This document shows, piece after piece, positions 1-9,864 of a stretch of DNA of 64,000 nucleotides. The notes beneath the pieces are model-generated. The model searched no databases. It was not told where the DNA came from and saw only the letters and a program-made list of their open reading frames with translations. Location of the stretch: positions 151,088 through 215,087 of the forward strand of contig VSDK01001162.1 of NCBI GenBank assembly GCA_009767595.1, read 5' to 3'. Positions within the stretch are counted from its first letter, which is position 1, and the number at the start of each line of letters is the position of its first letter. Source of the DNA: Symbiodinium kawagutii. Lineage: Eukaryota; Sar; Dinophyceae; Suessiales; Symbiodiniaceae. The position numbers and the translations under genes are program-made.

Positions 1-87
1 ATCTATTGGTTTGATGTTAAAATGTGTAAAAAACAACATCTGAGCAATTCTAGCTAAACAGCAGCAAGTGCTGCTCTGGACTGCAAG

Positions 88-270
88 AAGAAATCCAGGT
101 CCCACAAGATGACCTTAGAAAAAAGGTCCTGCAAAAGGGCTTTCAAGAAGGAATCCAGGTCCCACAACATGACCTGAACAAAAATAGGTCCTGCAAAAGG
201 GCATTCAAGAAAGAATTCAGGTCCCACAAGATGACCTAAAAAAAATTGGGTTCTCCAAAAGGGCCTTCAA
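88..270. repeat. Three tandem units of a ~61-bp repeat
   Basis: Three successive units each contain GGTCCCACAAGATGACCT (with small changes) followed by GGTCCTGCAAAAGGGC and TTCAAGAA. Units begin near 88, 150 and 210. The second half is the same 16-base motif that is dispersed through the next 3 kb. Confidence 0.8.
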
Positions 271-450
271 GAAATTAGGCCCTGCAAAAGGGCTTGACCA
301 AGTAGGTCCTGCAAGAGGTGCCTTGGCTGAATTGTACAGAACCCAGCCAGCCAAAGACAGCAGTGCCAAGAAGGCAAGCATGCACAAATACCTCAGGGAA
401 AAAACTTTCAGCCATTTGTGAGCCACTGTTGGGGCCAAAAACCACCTACC

Positions 451-605
451 ATCATATGATATCATATGATATCATATGATGGTACCCTTGCATCATATGA
501 TGGTACCCTTGCATCATATGATGCAACTTTGCATCATATGATGGATTTTTGTGCATCATATGATGCTACCCCTGCATCATATGATATCATATGATATCAT
601 ATGAT
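451..605. repeat. Array of ten ATCATATGAT palindromes
   Basis: The perfect 10-base palindrome ATCATATGAT occurs at 451, 461, 471, 492, 513, 533, 555, 576, 586 and 596. The first three and the last three are head to tail with no spacer. The middle ones are spaced by about 21 bases, with GGTACCC or similar between them. Confidence 0.95.
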
Positions 606-808
606 GGTACCCCTTTTTGGGGTGATCATAATTTTTCAAACCACCCTGAAACTTTTGGATGGCCAGCATGGATTTTTGACAAGGTCTCATGAGCCCAGCT
701 TATTGTGTGTCTCAAATTTTTAGCTCTCAAATCAACATTGTTCTGAGCACACAAGAGGGCCTTTGCAAAAGAGGCTCTGGTAGGCCCTGCAAAAGGGCTC
801 CTGCACTT

Positions 809-2060
809 ATGGGCAAAGCCAAGAAAGCTATGAAGTCCATGAAGGTTTTGAGGAGGCCTTCAGCCTTTGCCTCTGGGCTGGAGAACCTCAAAGGTTCTGC
901 TGCCATGAGCCTGGAAGAGAAGATGGAGCTGTTCCAGAAGAAAGGGACTGATGTGGGAAAATTCCTGGACTCCTTGAGCAAGCAGCAAAGGGAATGTTTG
1001 TGGCAGAGGTTCAAGAATGCCAGGGTTGGCTTGAAGGACCCTGAGGCTGATGCCATGTGGCATGAAGTTGCCAAAGGCCAGGGGTCAGAGCCTGCCAAGA
1101 GAGAGCTGCTGGCCTCTTTCTTGAAGATGGGGGGGGAGCTCAAGGGGAAGAAGGGCCTCTGGCACAAGGAGCTGGTGGCCTACACCAAGTCCAAGGGTAA
1201 CTAGATTGCATTTTTCCAAATACACAGTCCTTCAGAAATTATCATTGCTTTGGTTATTGCCAAGGGGAAAGGACCACAGAGGAATGGGTTCCATTCCAGA
1301 CCCTGCTGAAGCGCTATGGCCTTCAGGAGGCCATGAGAAGAGCTCCTTGGCAGCACCATTTGTTTGTCTGCCTTGTTTTTTTGCTAGGAAAGCAAGGCTT
1401 CACACAACCAAGGTGCAAAGGGGCTCCATCCTTTGCAGAAAGGATCCTGCAGACAAGCAGGAGTGGCAGTTTGCCATCAACAGAAATGTGAGGTGGACTG
1501 AGGAGGAGACCAGGCATGGCTACACAGGTGAAAGCCATGCCAAGGCTGAAGCTGCACAGTGGCTGGAAGTGAAAGCCAAAGGCCTTGTGGAGGATGGCAC
1601 TGATGAAAAGGCCATGGCTAACAAGGCTTTGGCTGATGTCACCAATGCCACTGGAAGCAAGAGGCAGCCACTGCCTTTGGAAGACAAAAAGGAAGAGGAG
1701 CCTGAGAAGAAGGAGGGTGGTCAGGATGACCAAGTGCTGGAGGCTGACCTCTTGTCTGAGGTGGGAAAAGCCATTCCCAGGCAGGAGGCTGCCTTGAGGG
1801 TGGGCAAGATGGTGAAGCTGCTGAAGCAAGTGAAGAAGGATGTAGGAGACACCAAGGGCAAAATTTTGGATGACCACTTGATCATCATTGTAGGGCCCTG
1901 CAAAAGGGCTCCTCAACCAAAGGACCACAGCCCAACAGATCACTTGATCACCACTGTAGGGTCCTGCAAAAGGGCTCTTCAAACAAAGGGCCACAGCCCA
2001 ACAGATCACTTGATCACTTCAAAAGGGCCCTGCAAAAGGGCCCCTGCAAAGATCACTTGA
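809..2060 (+). CDS. Hypothetical lysine-rich protein, at least two small introns, repeats in its 3' part
   Basis: I do not recognise this protein. The start at 809 gives a basic N-terminus (MGKAKKAMKSMKVLRR) and a helical, charged domain to 1196. A 68-base intron joins the frame to residues TEEWVPFQTLLKRYGLQEAMRR. A further splice, acceptor probably the TTTGCAG just before AAAGGATCC near 1434, joins to RKDPADKQEWQFAINRNVRW and an acidic, lysine-rich stretch. The last part, from about 1880, is made of DHLI and PCKRA peptides encoded by the local repeats and stops at a TGA at 2058. The real C-terminus may lie earlier, with the repeats invading the 3' end. An upstream in-frame ATG at 689 exists, but the stretch after it is partly the 16-base repeat, so I prefer 809. 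Confidence 0.5.
1197..1264 (+). other. Small GT-AG intron (68 bases)
   Basis: The sequence after AAGG starts GTAACTAG and ends TTATTGCCAAG. Removing it joins two open frames in phase (…YTKSKG to ERTTEEWVPF…) and removes an in-frame stop at 1202-1204. This is inferred from frame continuity, with no transcript. Confidence 0.55.
1877..2060. repeat. Four TTGATCA-containing repeats mixed with the 16-base motif
   Basis: The string GATCACTTGATCA or a close variant appears at about 1873, 1938, 2004 and 2050. It alternates with the GGNCCTGCAAAAGGGC motif at about 66-base spacing. Confidence 0.75.
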
Positions 2061-2447
2061 TCATCACAAAAAAGCAATTGCTGCTGCAGGCCTGGACAGG
2101 CAGAACCACAGGTCTGGGCAGGCACAGCTTTGGACACCCTGTGAAGCCTTACCAACTTGGCGCTGCACATTTCCTCAACCCTGCAGTGATGTTTGGCTCT
2201 GCTTTGGGAAGATCTGTAGAGGTCCTGCCAAAGGGCTTTGGAAGGTCCTGCCAAAGGGCTTGTTCTCTCCAGCCATGAGCTAATGGAAGAGAAAGAAATA
2301 TGATAATGCAGGCTCAGCTCCAGCAGAAGAAGAATTCAGCCCCTTGGGGCTTTCTTTACTGGAGCAGTTTGCAGCAGGAATGAATGCCTCTTGTTTGCAG
2401 TATCAGTGTGCAAGTGCTAGAGCCTGGAACAGTTTTTTGGTAAATGC

Positions 2448-3397
2448 ATGTGTCAGGCAGCCAAGGGGCCATCAATCCAAAGCCTTGCCCTGGCTGCAAG
2501 CAAAAATGGCTGCAACTCTGCTGATATGCAGCAGCTGGCTGCACTGGGAAACTATGGGAGGGCTCCTCAACACATTGCTTCCCAAATGGTTTCCAAATAT
2601 TGTCAGGCAGGCACCATACCCTTGCCTCAGCCATACTTTGCTGATATCCCAGTCAAAGTCAAGACAGCAGATGACTGGGTGGCTTCTGTGAAGCCAGTGG
2701 GCATGTTCCTGCCCCATGAGTGGTTTGCCTGGCTGGAGACACAAGAGCAAGCAGCTGGCTTTGGCACCTTGGACAAGTTCTGGGAGGATCAAGTGAGCTG
2801 GGCACTGATAGCAGTGATCAAGTGAGGGGGTTGAACCTGAGCAATTTTTGCAACCCTGCCAAAAAACATGAGACATTTCCAGTTCTGACAGGCATCAAAG
2901 CCAAGCATGTCAGATACTTGGTCCCAGCAGTTTTGGAGCTTTGCCAAGACTTGGTGGATGACTCCACCTACAAAAAGTGCAGGCTTGAGTGTGTCAGTTG
3001 TCTGAACAAGATGTATGACATCATGGACTCCCAGGGATTGCATCCTGATGAAGCAGCTTGCAAGAAGTTCAAGAACAATATGGAGAAGTTTTTGCTGCGC
3101 TACACCAAGCTGGCCAAGATTGCAATCAATGAAGAGAGACTGCAATGGAATACAATCCACAAACACCACTTGGCCTGCCATATGTCAGAGCAATTCAAAT
3201 TCTTGAATTGCAAGTTTGTGAGCACTTACACTGGTGAGACCATGGTTGGATTCATGTCTTCACTTGGGCACAGTTGCTTGAATGGGACTCCAGCCCACTT
3301 GGTTCCAGGAAGAGTTGCCTGGAGATATAGACTGGGCTTGCACTTGAAAGTGAGCCATGGGGACTTGGAAGTCCAGGATTCTGAGGAAGAGGATTGA
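2448..3397 (+). CDS. Two-exon copy of a large dinoflagellate repeated protein family, internally shortened
   Basis: Exon 1 carries AALGNYGRAPQHIASQMV and LPHEWFAWLETQEQAAGFG. Removal of an 80-base intron joins WEDQ in phase to TFPVLTGIKAKHVRYLVP in exon 2. Exon 2 ends with HHLACHMSEQFKFLNCKF, TGETMVGFMSSLGHSCLNG and AHLVPGRVAWRYRLGLHLK and then an acidic tail. From memory, this order of motifs belongs to a protein family with many copies in Symbiodiniaceae genomes, of unknown function. Family members are normally much longer between the LPHEWFA motif and the FPVLTGIKA motif, so this copy seems to have lost its middle. The true start is uncertain; the open frame reaches back to 2448. Adjacent repeats of the 16-base type on both sides suggest a duplicated or mobile unit. 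Confidence 0.5.
2793..2872 (+). other. Small GT-AG intron (80 bases)
   Basis: Donor GTGAGC follows WEDQ, and the acceptor AAACATGAG precedes ACATTTCCAG. Both exons are in phase 0 across it. Without splicing the upstream frame stops at 2825. Confidence 0.5.
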
Positions 3398-3539
3398 AAA
3401 ACACAGTGGATCCTGCAAAAGGGTTCTGTGGTCCTGCAAAAGGGCCCAGTGAATCCTGTGAAAGGGTCCCAGCAGCTGACTTTGCTTCCTTGCCTTTGTC
3501 CAAAAAAAATTGTCTGCAGCAGCTGGACTTGTCTACTTG

Positions 3540-3998
3540 CACCTTCTAAACCAACAGGTTTATGTTCAAAAAACAAATAGATACCTGTTGAAAAAACCAA
3601 CAGAAGCCTGTTGAAAAACCAACAAGGGTTTAAAAAAAAAATACCCTCTATTTCAACACATTTTTTGGAATCTGTTGAAATGACTTCCTCCTGTTGAAAT
3701 CATCGATTCCTGTTGAATTTTTTCAATCAAATTTTCACCAGCCTGCTCAGAGATTTTTCCTGGACTCACCAGCCCACCACTAACTTTTGAGCAAAACAAC
3801 TTTGTTAGAAACACAAACCAATAAGATTTTATTGAAATTGGCCTTATTGAAAAAAACCTATTTCAATAAGATTTTATTGAAACAGATTTGAAGGTTATTG
3901 AAATATGCTTCAATAAACTTTATTGAAAAAAGATTGAAATTATTGAAAAAGATAACCCTTATTGAAACATGTGTTTCTTATTGAATTTTTTCAATAAG
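3540..3998. repeat. TTGAA/TTCAA-rich hairpin cluster
   Basis: About 450 bases are dominated by CTGTTGAAA and then TATTGAAA strings in both orientations. The last is a perfect hairpin: CTTATTGAA at 3977-3985, a TTTT loop, and TTCAATAAG at 3990-3998. An earlier CTGTTGAATTTTTTCAAT near 3712 has the same design. The region ends exactly where copia-type coding starts. No gene is seen in it. Confidence 0.8.
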
Positions 3999-4518
3999 GC
4001 GTACTCTGGGTATGCAGATGATCAAGGTCCGGGTCCAGTACGAAGCGAGGAAGAACCCTACGGCTTGACCACCCTGTCTGCAAAACAAGCTGAGCAGGTG
4101 GTGGAGGATGTGGTGCTCATGTTTCGAATGAAGCTTCTCTACATGGTGGCGGTTCAAGGAAGAAAGGACATCAATGCCACCGTGCTGTTTGGAATGGAAC
4201 AGCCACGGGATCCAAAGGATTACAGACCAGCCGAAGATGTGGTCAAGAAGAAGTACATGAGTGCTTGGAGGACCCAAGAATGGAAAGGGTTTCAAGAAAG
4301 GTACCAGCTACACATGACAAATTTTGAACAGGGAGCGTTTGGTCATGCCAAACCAAAGCCGACAACGTTCGCACACAACATCAAGGGCATGGAGCAACTT
4401 GAGGGCGCGAAGTCGCCAGCTGGATGTGGACAAGATGGTTGGCGAGAGTTGTCCTTGCAGCAGCGCATGGAGGCGTCCGCGCAGTGGTCTGAATGGGCAC
4501 CAGGTTTCAAGGCTGCCC
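3999..4518 (+). pseudogene. Copia polyprotein fragment: region before integrase
   Basis: Frame 3 carries VVKKKYMSAWRTQEW, NFEQGAFGHAKPKPTT and AQWSEWAPGFKAA. From memory, these resemble the segment between protease and integrase in dinoflagellate copia polyproteins. At GGCTGCCCCTTGTG (about 4514-4525) similarity moves to frame 1 (LVKEFDDTCRP), which indicates a one-base frameshift. The open frame nominally runs 3969-4559, but the part after the shift is out of frame. Confidence 0.65.
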
Positions 4519-5910
4519 CTTGTGAAGGAATTCGACGACACTTGCAGGCCGAACGATGAAGAGCAGAAGTCATCTTCCAGGAGCTACATGGAGGACATGC
4601 AGGGCCGTCATCACCAAGGGGCACTGGGCTCTGCGAGGAGGATTCCGCAACCCGGCACTCCTTCGGTGGTGACCCAAGGCCAAGAAGGGGTTCCTCAACT
4701 ATGCCCCTTGTCTGAGGTAGCTCTCAGCAAGTGGAAGCGCCACGTGCTGAATGACCACCAACCCATGAGGCGGGATTGCCGTGTCTGTGTGGAGGCGGCA
4801 GGCCGTTCCAGGCCGCATAGACGAATTGAACATCCAAGCGCATTCACTCTGAGCTTGGATTTGTCGGGTCGATTGACTCCAGGACAAGATCAATTCGGGA
4901 AGAAGTGCAAATACTTGATGGTTGGATGCTACACGTTCCCAACTACTTTGGATGACCTGCCATTAGCTGGCCCCGCTCATCAGAAAGAACCAGAAGCAGT
5001 TCCTCTACCATCTTTGGAAACAGCTTTGGATGGCGACAATTGTGAGGCAGGCTATGAGGACTGTGAGCTGCCACACATCGAAGAGGACTATGAGGAACTA
5101 GATGAAGTTGAGGATGGGGATGAGCGTGCGAAGGCCACGGCTAAGTCATCTTATGACAACTGGATGAAGTTGGTGGATGAATGCAAGAATGTGAAGGTGA
5201 AGACACTTACCTTCGTTGAAGTGTTGTCCGGCCGCCACAAGGGTCAAGTACTTGAAGCTCTATCTCGCATGAGAGCAAGAATCCGCAGTTTGGGACTGGA
5301 CATCTTGCGCGTTCATGCAGACAGAGCCAAGGAGTTCACATCGAAGCTGATCCAACAATGGTGCTATGAACGTGGAATCCTGACCACCTACACCACAGGA
5401 TCAGATTGGAAGGCAAATGGCCGTGCTGAAAACGAGATCGGCATCATCAAAAGACATGCAAAGGTTCTGATGAAAGCTCACAGTGAACCAGAAGATCGTT
5501 GGCCCATTCTCGTCCGACATGCAGTCGAACGTCGTCTTCGTTGGCAGCTGACTCAGGTGGGATTTCCGGTTCCGGTGTTGCTGCCCTTCAGAACCAAAGT
5601 GTTGGTCAAAAGGAAGTGGTGGAATAGTCGTTATGCTCAATGGCGATGGGACCGATCGGTGGGTTTCATCATGGGTCCGGATCCTTGGTCTTCGTTGACC
5701 GCTGGTGGCTACTGTGTCCAACTTGAAGATGGGAAGTTTCTGGCCTCCACGGACGTGATTGTGGAACATCCGGGACCGGGGGGGATGAGACAACGGGCAG
5801 AAGGATCCATGGACAATCTGGAAGCTGCCCCACGTCGTCGCCTCAATGTAAAACAACCACCACCTCAAGTGGCTACTTTGGAGTTGGGTTCCAACTCGGG
5901 GGAGGAGTAG
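4519..5910 (+). pseudogene. Copia integrase (zinc-binding plus DDE core)
   Basis: The zinc-binding part reads KRHVLNDHQPMRRDCRVC, with spaced His and Cys pairs. The catalytic triad is visible: Asp in LSLDLSG, Asp in VHADRAKEF and Glu in NGRAENEIGIIKRH. An acidic insertion of about 80 residues (5000-5150) separates the first Asp from the rest of the core. The C-terminal part has VLVKRKWWNSRYAQWRWD and SLTAGGYCVQLEDGKF. An in-frame TAG stops the frame at 5908. The following sequence stays open in frame 3 and then frame 2, so this stop lies next to frameshifts rather than at a natural end. Confidence 0.85.
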
Positions 5911-5912
5911 AT

Positions 5913-8599
5913 CTCATGGGTGTCAATGGTGAGAATGGCCGAAGAAGTGAGATTCGTGAAAATGAAGTTCAAAGACTTTTGAAGATGCACATGGTGTCAC
6001 AGAGACACTTAGTGAAGAACGCAGGCTCATTGATGACATGGACCTGGAGCATGTGCATCTGATTCCGTCGTTGGCTATGCTGGCACATCAAAAGGTGAAC
6101 TTGGAATACCAGCTGAGGGCCCTGGCACAGGAACAGCATCAGGAAGATGAGCAGGATAATTTTTTGGTGACCAAAACCATTTCCACGGAGCAGGTGTACA
6201 AAGAGAATGACGAGTGGAAAGAGGCGATGTTGGATGAATACAGATCACTTGTCCATGAGAAGCAAGCGGTGAGACAGATGTCTCGAAGCGAAGCACAGAA
6301 GCTAGCTGCTGCGAGTGGCCTGGTATACGAAAAGTTGCCAAGCAAGACTGCAGTCTTCACCCGGAAGATGGGTGGCCGTCGAAAAGTCAGGGCATGCGTT
6401 TGTGGCAACTTCGAGGGGCCGACTTCAGCCGCGACCTATGCTGGTGGTTGCGATGCTTCTCAGATCCGCTGCTTAGTGAGACATGCCTCCTTGAAGAATT
6501 GAAATTGGGCGGTACACTGCACGGATATAAAATCCGCTTTTCTCAATGCACCTCGTCAAGATCGCACGAAAATCATTGCGATGACTGCGCCTTCAATCTA
6601 CTCCAGGCTGGGTGTTTCCACTGCACAGGACGTCTGGGTCCTGGACAAGGCGGTGTATGGACTCATGACGAGTCCGAGGGACTGGGCTGACTACAGAGAT
6701 GCACAGGTCCCCTTGATCAAGTGGTGGAATTACCATAGTGGCCAGTGCTGGGAGGGAAAGTTTGTGCGGGCTGATGATCAGCATCTTTGGCATCTTCAAG
6801 AAGAGTGCGTGGAAACGGGGGAGGTCAAACAGACGGGAGTGATGGCCATCTATGTAGATGACGTGTTGCTCGCTGCTGAGGAGGACAGCGCAACTTGTGC
6901 TTTGCAGGCCATCGCCAAGACCCGGGAGTGCTCAGCAGCTGAAAGAGCCACGGTGCAATCTCCCATTTCCTTTTGTGGATTTGAGATCCAGGAGAATGAA
7001 GAGGACTATGGTGGAGGTTATCGTCTTCACCAACGACGGTACGAAGAGGAGCTGTTGGCCAAGTGGAACATCCAGAAGACGTCATGGCAACCGGGAATCA
7101 GACTGCCAACACCAGAAGAAGAAGCTGGTATGACGAAGTCAGAAGATAGTGAGGCAGTGAAGTTGGCCCAAGGTTGCACAGGGGCACTTTTGTGGTTGGC
7201 CACAAGAACTCGTCCAGAGATCTCGGTGGCAGTTGCAGCCATGTCACGGTTGAGCACCAAGTCGCCCCAATTGACGGTTGAGATTGGGACCAGGATCATG
7301 GAGTTCCTACGTAGACCGGCTAGAGGGATGATCTATGCCGGAACTGTGGGACCAAACTATGGAGCTAGAAACCAACTTGGAAAAGCTCGAGACGAAACCA
7401 CCATTGAGGCGTTCTCTGACATCTCGTATGCGGATGAGAAGACCCTCACCAAGAGGCTATGGGGAGATAATGCTGCTGGGATGTCACTTGCCAATGGAGA
7501 AGGTCAAGGAAGCTGGAGGACACGCCATCTACGCATCCGTGCAGCCATCATCGAATCTGCCCTACAACATGGAGAATGGGATTTGGGCCATCTTTCAGGG
7601 AAGGAATTGGTGGCTGATTCTTTCACGAAGATCGTCGATGGAGTGGCTTTTGAACGAGCTTTGCAGGATCTTTGCATCGGCCAGGTGGTCAACCAACGAG
7701 CTCAAGATCGACCTGGACGTGGTGATCAACATCAAGCAAAGCTGGCAATGTTGCTTGAAACTACGATGATCACTGGAGCAGCCGCGCAAGAAGATGCAGC
7801 GGAGGATTTGCAGTGGTTGTGGATGAGTGGATTGATCCTGATGTGTGTTGGGGCAGTTTACGTATGCAACAAGGCATGTCGCAGTGCTTTGTGGCCGTGT
7901 CGTAGGCTGAGGGGAACATCGGGTAGTGGTGAAGATAGCGTCAATCGGGAAGAGGGCGTGCAAACATCACATCCACGGTTGCAGATGATGCGTCTGGGAA
8001 GTCAGGCGGTGAGGGACAGGGATGCACTGGGCTCTGCGAGGAGGACCGCAACCCGGGACATCCAAGTTCCCTCTGAGGATCAAGGTGGTAGTGATCAAGA
8101 AAGCGGTGAAAAAGATAGAGGATTGTCATCATCGTCGTCGAAGGGAAAGTCAGGAGGGGGTAGTGAAATGGGAACTACTTCCAGGACAACGTCAACCTTT
8201 CGGCAGAGGAGGACACAGTCGGGCTCTGCAGGCAGCAGCGATCGTGCGCCAAAGCCGAGTACTATGTCCAGGACGGTGTCTTCCCAATCGGGCTCTGCAG
8301 GCAGCAGCAGTCGCGCGCCAAAGCCGAGCTCTATGTCCAAGAGAATGTCTTCACGTTCGGGCTTGCACGATGAGGCTGGATCGCACGGCGCTACATCCTT
8401 GGGGAAAGGATCGTTGTCGGGCTTAGCAGCCAGTGCTTCTGAAGCAGACCCGATGAAGACAGTTTCACGAAATTCATGGAATGAATTCCAACATAGATAT
8501 CGAGGCCGCCAATGGGGCACATGCGTGCCGAATATTGGCGCGCACAGGCCACGGGTAAATGGCCAAAGTAGAGCTGAACCATCCAATGAAGTCACATAG
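5913..8599 (+). pseudogene. Copia reverse transcriptase and RNase H with C-terminal extension
   Basis: Frame 3 (5913 to ~5995) passes to frame 2. The RT starts with NDEWKEAMLDEYRSL and GRRKVRACVCGNF. A TGA at 6500-6502 interrupts it just before motif A (CTDIKSAFLNAP), and the same frame then continues to 8599. The polymerase YVDD is at about 6855-6866, preceded by VYGLMTSPRDW. RNase H starts (EAFSDISYADEK) but jumps straight to GDNAAGMSLANGEG, so its middle, which should hold the catalytic Glu, is deleted. KELVADSFTKIVDG is the usual end of copia RNase H. Beyond it lie a hydrophobic segment (LILMCVGAVYV) and a Ser-rich repeat tail. Confidence 0.85.
8219..8356 (+). repeat. Two tandem 69-bp units in the copia C-terminal tail
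   Basis: Units 8219-8287 and 8288-8356 encode 23-residue repeats starting SGSAGSS and containing RAPKPS and MS. A third TCGGGCT start follows at 8357. The frame is kept across the units. Confidence 0.85.
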
Positions 8600-8654
8600 C
8601 GCAATGCCTTGAGCCTTGTGTCCGAAGACACTGGGATTTGATTTTGTCCCCGAC

Positions 8655-8665
8655 AAAAGGGGGAG
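8655..8665 (+). promoter_or_regulatory. Polypurine tract of the copia element
   Basis: AAAAGGGGGAG is followed directly by TGCATGAG. Its position shortly after the polyprotein stop (8599) and before a TG dinucleotide is that expected of a plus-strand primer next to a 3' LTR. A matching 5' LTR is not in the window. Confidence 0.6.
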
Positions 8666-9777
8666 TGCATGAGACTAGGTGCACAAATCAAGAAGTATAC
8701 CAAGCGAGTCACCAATGCCTGTACCGAAGGCATTTTTATCGAGAGAAAACAGCGCGATTGTGACCCTCACTTTTGAGCCTGGAAATATCATCAGCACATC
8801 AGGCAAATCACCAGCAATGATGATATACAGAATGCAATCAGCAAGAGGAAAGGCGCCGCAGACAAAAGGCTTTCCTTTCTACACAGCAAGGCGGGCTCAT
8901 TTGCTTGATTCAACAGAATTCAAACAATCAACAGCGACAAAGAATGTAACAAGTGCGACAATGAACAACGAGGATGGTCAAAACAAACTCACCCTTCAAA
9001 TCCAACACTCACCCTCTAAATTAACTACTTAGCTCTTAACCCCCATCGTGACTCATCCATTCCCTCACCCACGCCATGTGGAGCAGCCTGTAAGCCTCGA
9101 AGCTGTCGCAAAGACAACGCGCATTCCTGGACGCGGATCTGGTGACGTAGATCCTGAGGGAGTAAGAACCAACAACAACCACTTGGTGGTAATATTCAGT
9201 GGCTACAAGAATGGTTCACAACTACAACAACGACAACCAAACCAAAAAAACACAACAAAACCAACAAAAATAGCCACAGCAACAACAACAAGAACAACAA
9301 AAGCAATAAGAAGGACAAAGGCAACAAAAACGCTGTCAGGAATAGGGTTAGGGATACACATCCACCAAACTCTTTAAAACCACATGGTATTGACACGTCC
9401 TCCTCAATTCTTGGCTCATACCTTGAAGGATACTAATACCACACCTATACAGCTGACCACCATCAGGAAATCTGAGCAACTGTTCCCCACCATGATAGCC
9501 AAAACTGACAACATCGTCATTCTGTTGCTGATGTTATCTACACTACTATCAACCATGAATAACCACTACTTGTTCCCAATCATTACTATTCCCTACAGCA
9601 ACTCTGAACCCCCGACCAACCGTCAAAAGCACGGGAAATAAATCAACTCATCCAAAATATCAACTGATTATCATCGACTTAGTATGCTCATATCATCCTT
9701 TATCAGCTTAGTTGCTATACTATTCCAACTATCACCACCTCTTACCATGCCTTAACGGTCGCCCATGGTTGACCCCC
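8666..9777. other. Possible copia 3' LTR, then repeat-rich non-coding DNA
   Basis: The first few hundred bases could be the 3' LTR, but its length cannot be set without the 5' copy. From 9160 to 9330 the sequence is rich in CAA/ACA repeats. The open frames 8679-9032 and 9048-9641 have low-complexity or AT-driven compositions, and I see no gene. Confidence 0.5.
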
Positions 9778-9864
9778 CCGGGGTTCAGGGTGGGTGGCCC
9801 GGTCCTCCTCGGTGCCACAGGCATCGTCTATGTCCGGCATGGCGCCCAGATCCGCAGCGCAAAC
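9778..9864 (-). CDS. Isolated exon, related to the exon at 36.7 kb
   Basis: After an acceptor CCGCCGCAG the minus strand reads VCAADLGAMPDIDDACGTEE and then DRATHPEP. The minus-strand exon at 36690-36767 starts in the same way after AG and reads VCVAASELGSVPLDDAC. The shared V-C-A-A-L-G-P-D-D-A-C pattern and the same splice position support coding on this strand. The plus strand of both islands is also open, but its two translations agree less well. The function is unknown, and the exon end at 9778 is approximate. Confidence 0.45.

Larger units (their letters stand above)
125..3470. repeat. Dispersed 16-base motif GGNCCTGCAAAAGGGC, at least 13 copies
   Basis: Copies are seen at about 125, 187, 278, 305, 783, 1894, 1960, 2025, 2221, 2243, 3409, 3429 and 3452, with one or two substitutions each. 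They lie both between and inside the open frames. Inside the frames they are read as a short peptide, PCKRA or SCKRA. The motif is not seen again after 3.5 kb. Confidence 0.85.
3999..8665 (+). mobile_element. Degenerate 5'-truncated Ty1/copia retrotransposon
   Basis: The order integrase, reverse transcriptase, RNase H is that of copia elements. Coding begins abruptly at about 3999 in the linker upstream of integrase. No gag, no protease (DSGA-type motif) and no 5' LTR are visible. The 3' end is marked by a purine tract at 8655-8665 followed by TG, where a 3' LTR would start. The reading frame shifts near 4515, near 5910 and near 5995, and has a TGA at 6500-6502, so the copy cannot make a full polyprotein unless these are recoded. 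Codon use here is GC-richer than in the 0.8-3.4 kb genes. Confidence 0.9.

Noticed and set aside
4618..8045. GCACTGGGCTCTGCGAGGAG present twice (4621 and 8023) as a possible LTR pair
   Set aside because: Similarity is limited to about 40 bases, both copies are within coding sequence (ALGSARR), and neither is next to the polypurine tract. It is a peptide-level repeat, not an LTR.
3969..8665. Retrovirus-like or viral insertion
   Set aside because: The domain order integrase-RT-RNase H and the motifs are those of Ty1/copia retrotransposons; there is no envelope gene.
8679..9641. Open frames after the copia element
   Set aside because: They are short, low in complexity (Thr/Asn/Gln from CAA repeats) and have no motif; more likely LTR and flanking DNA.
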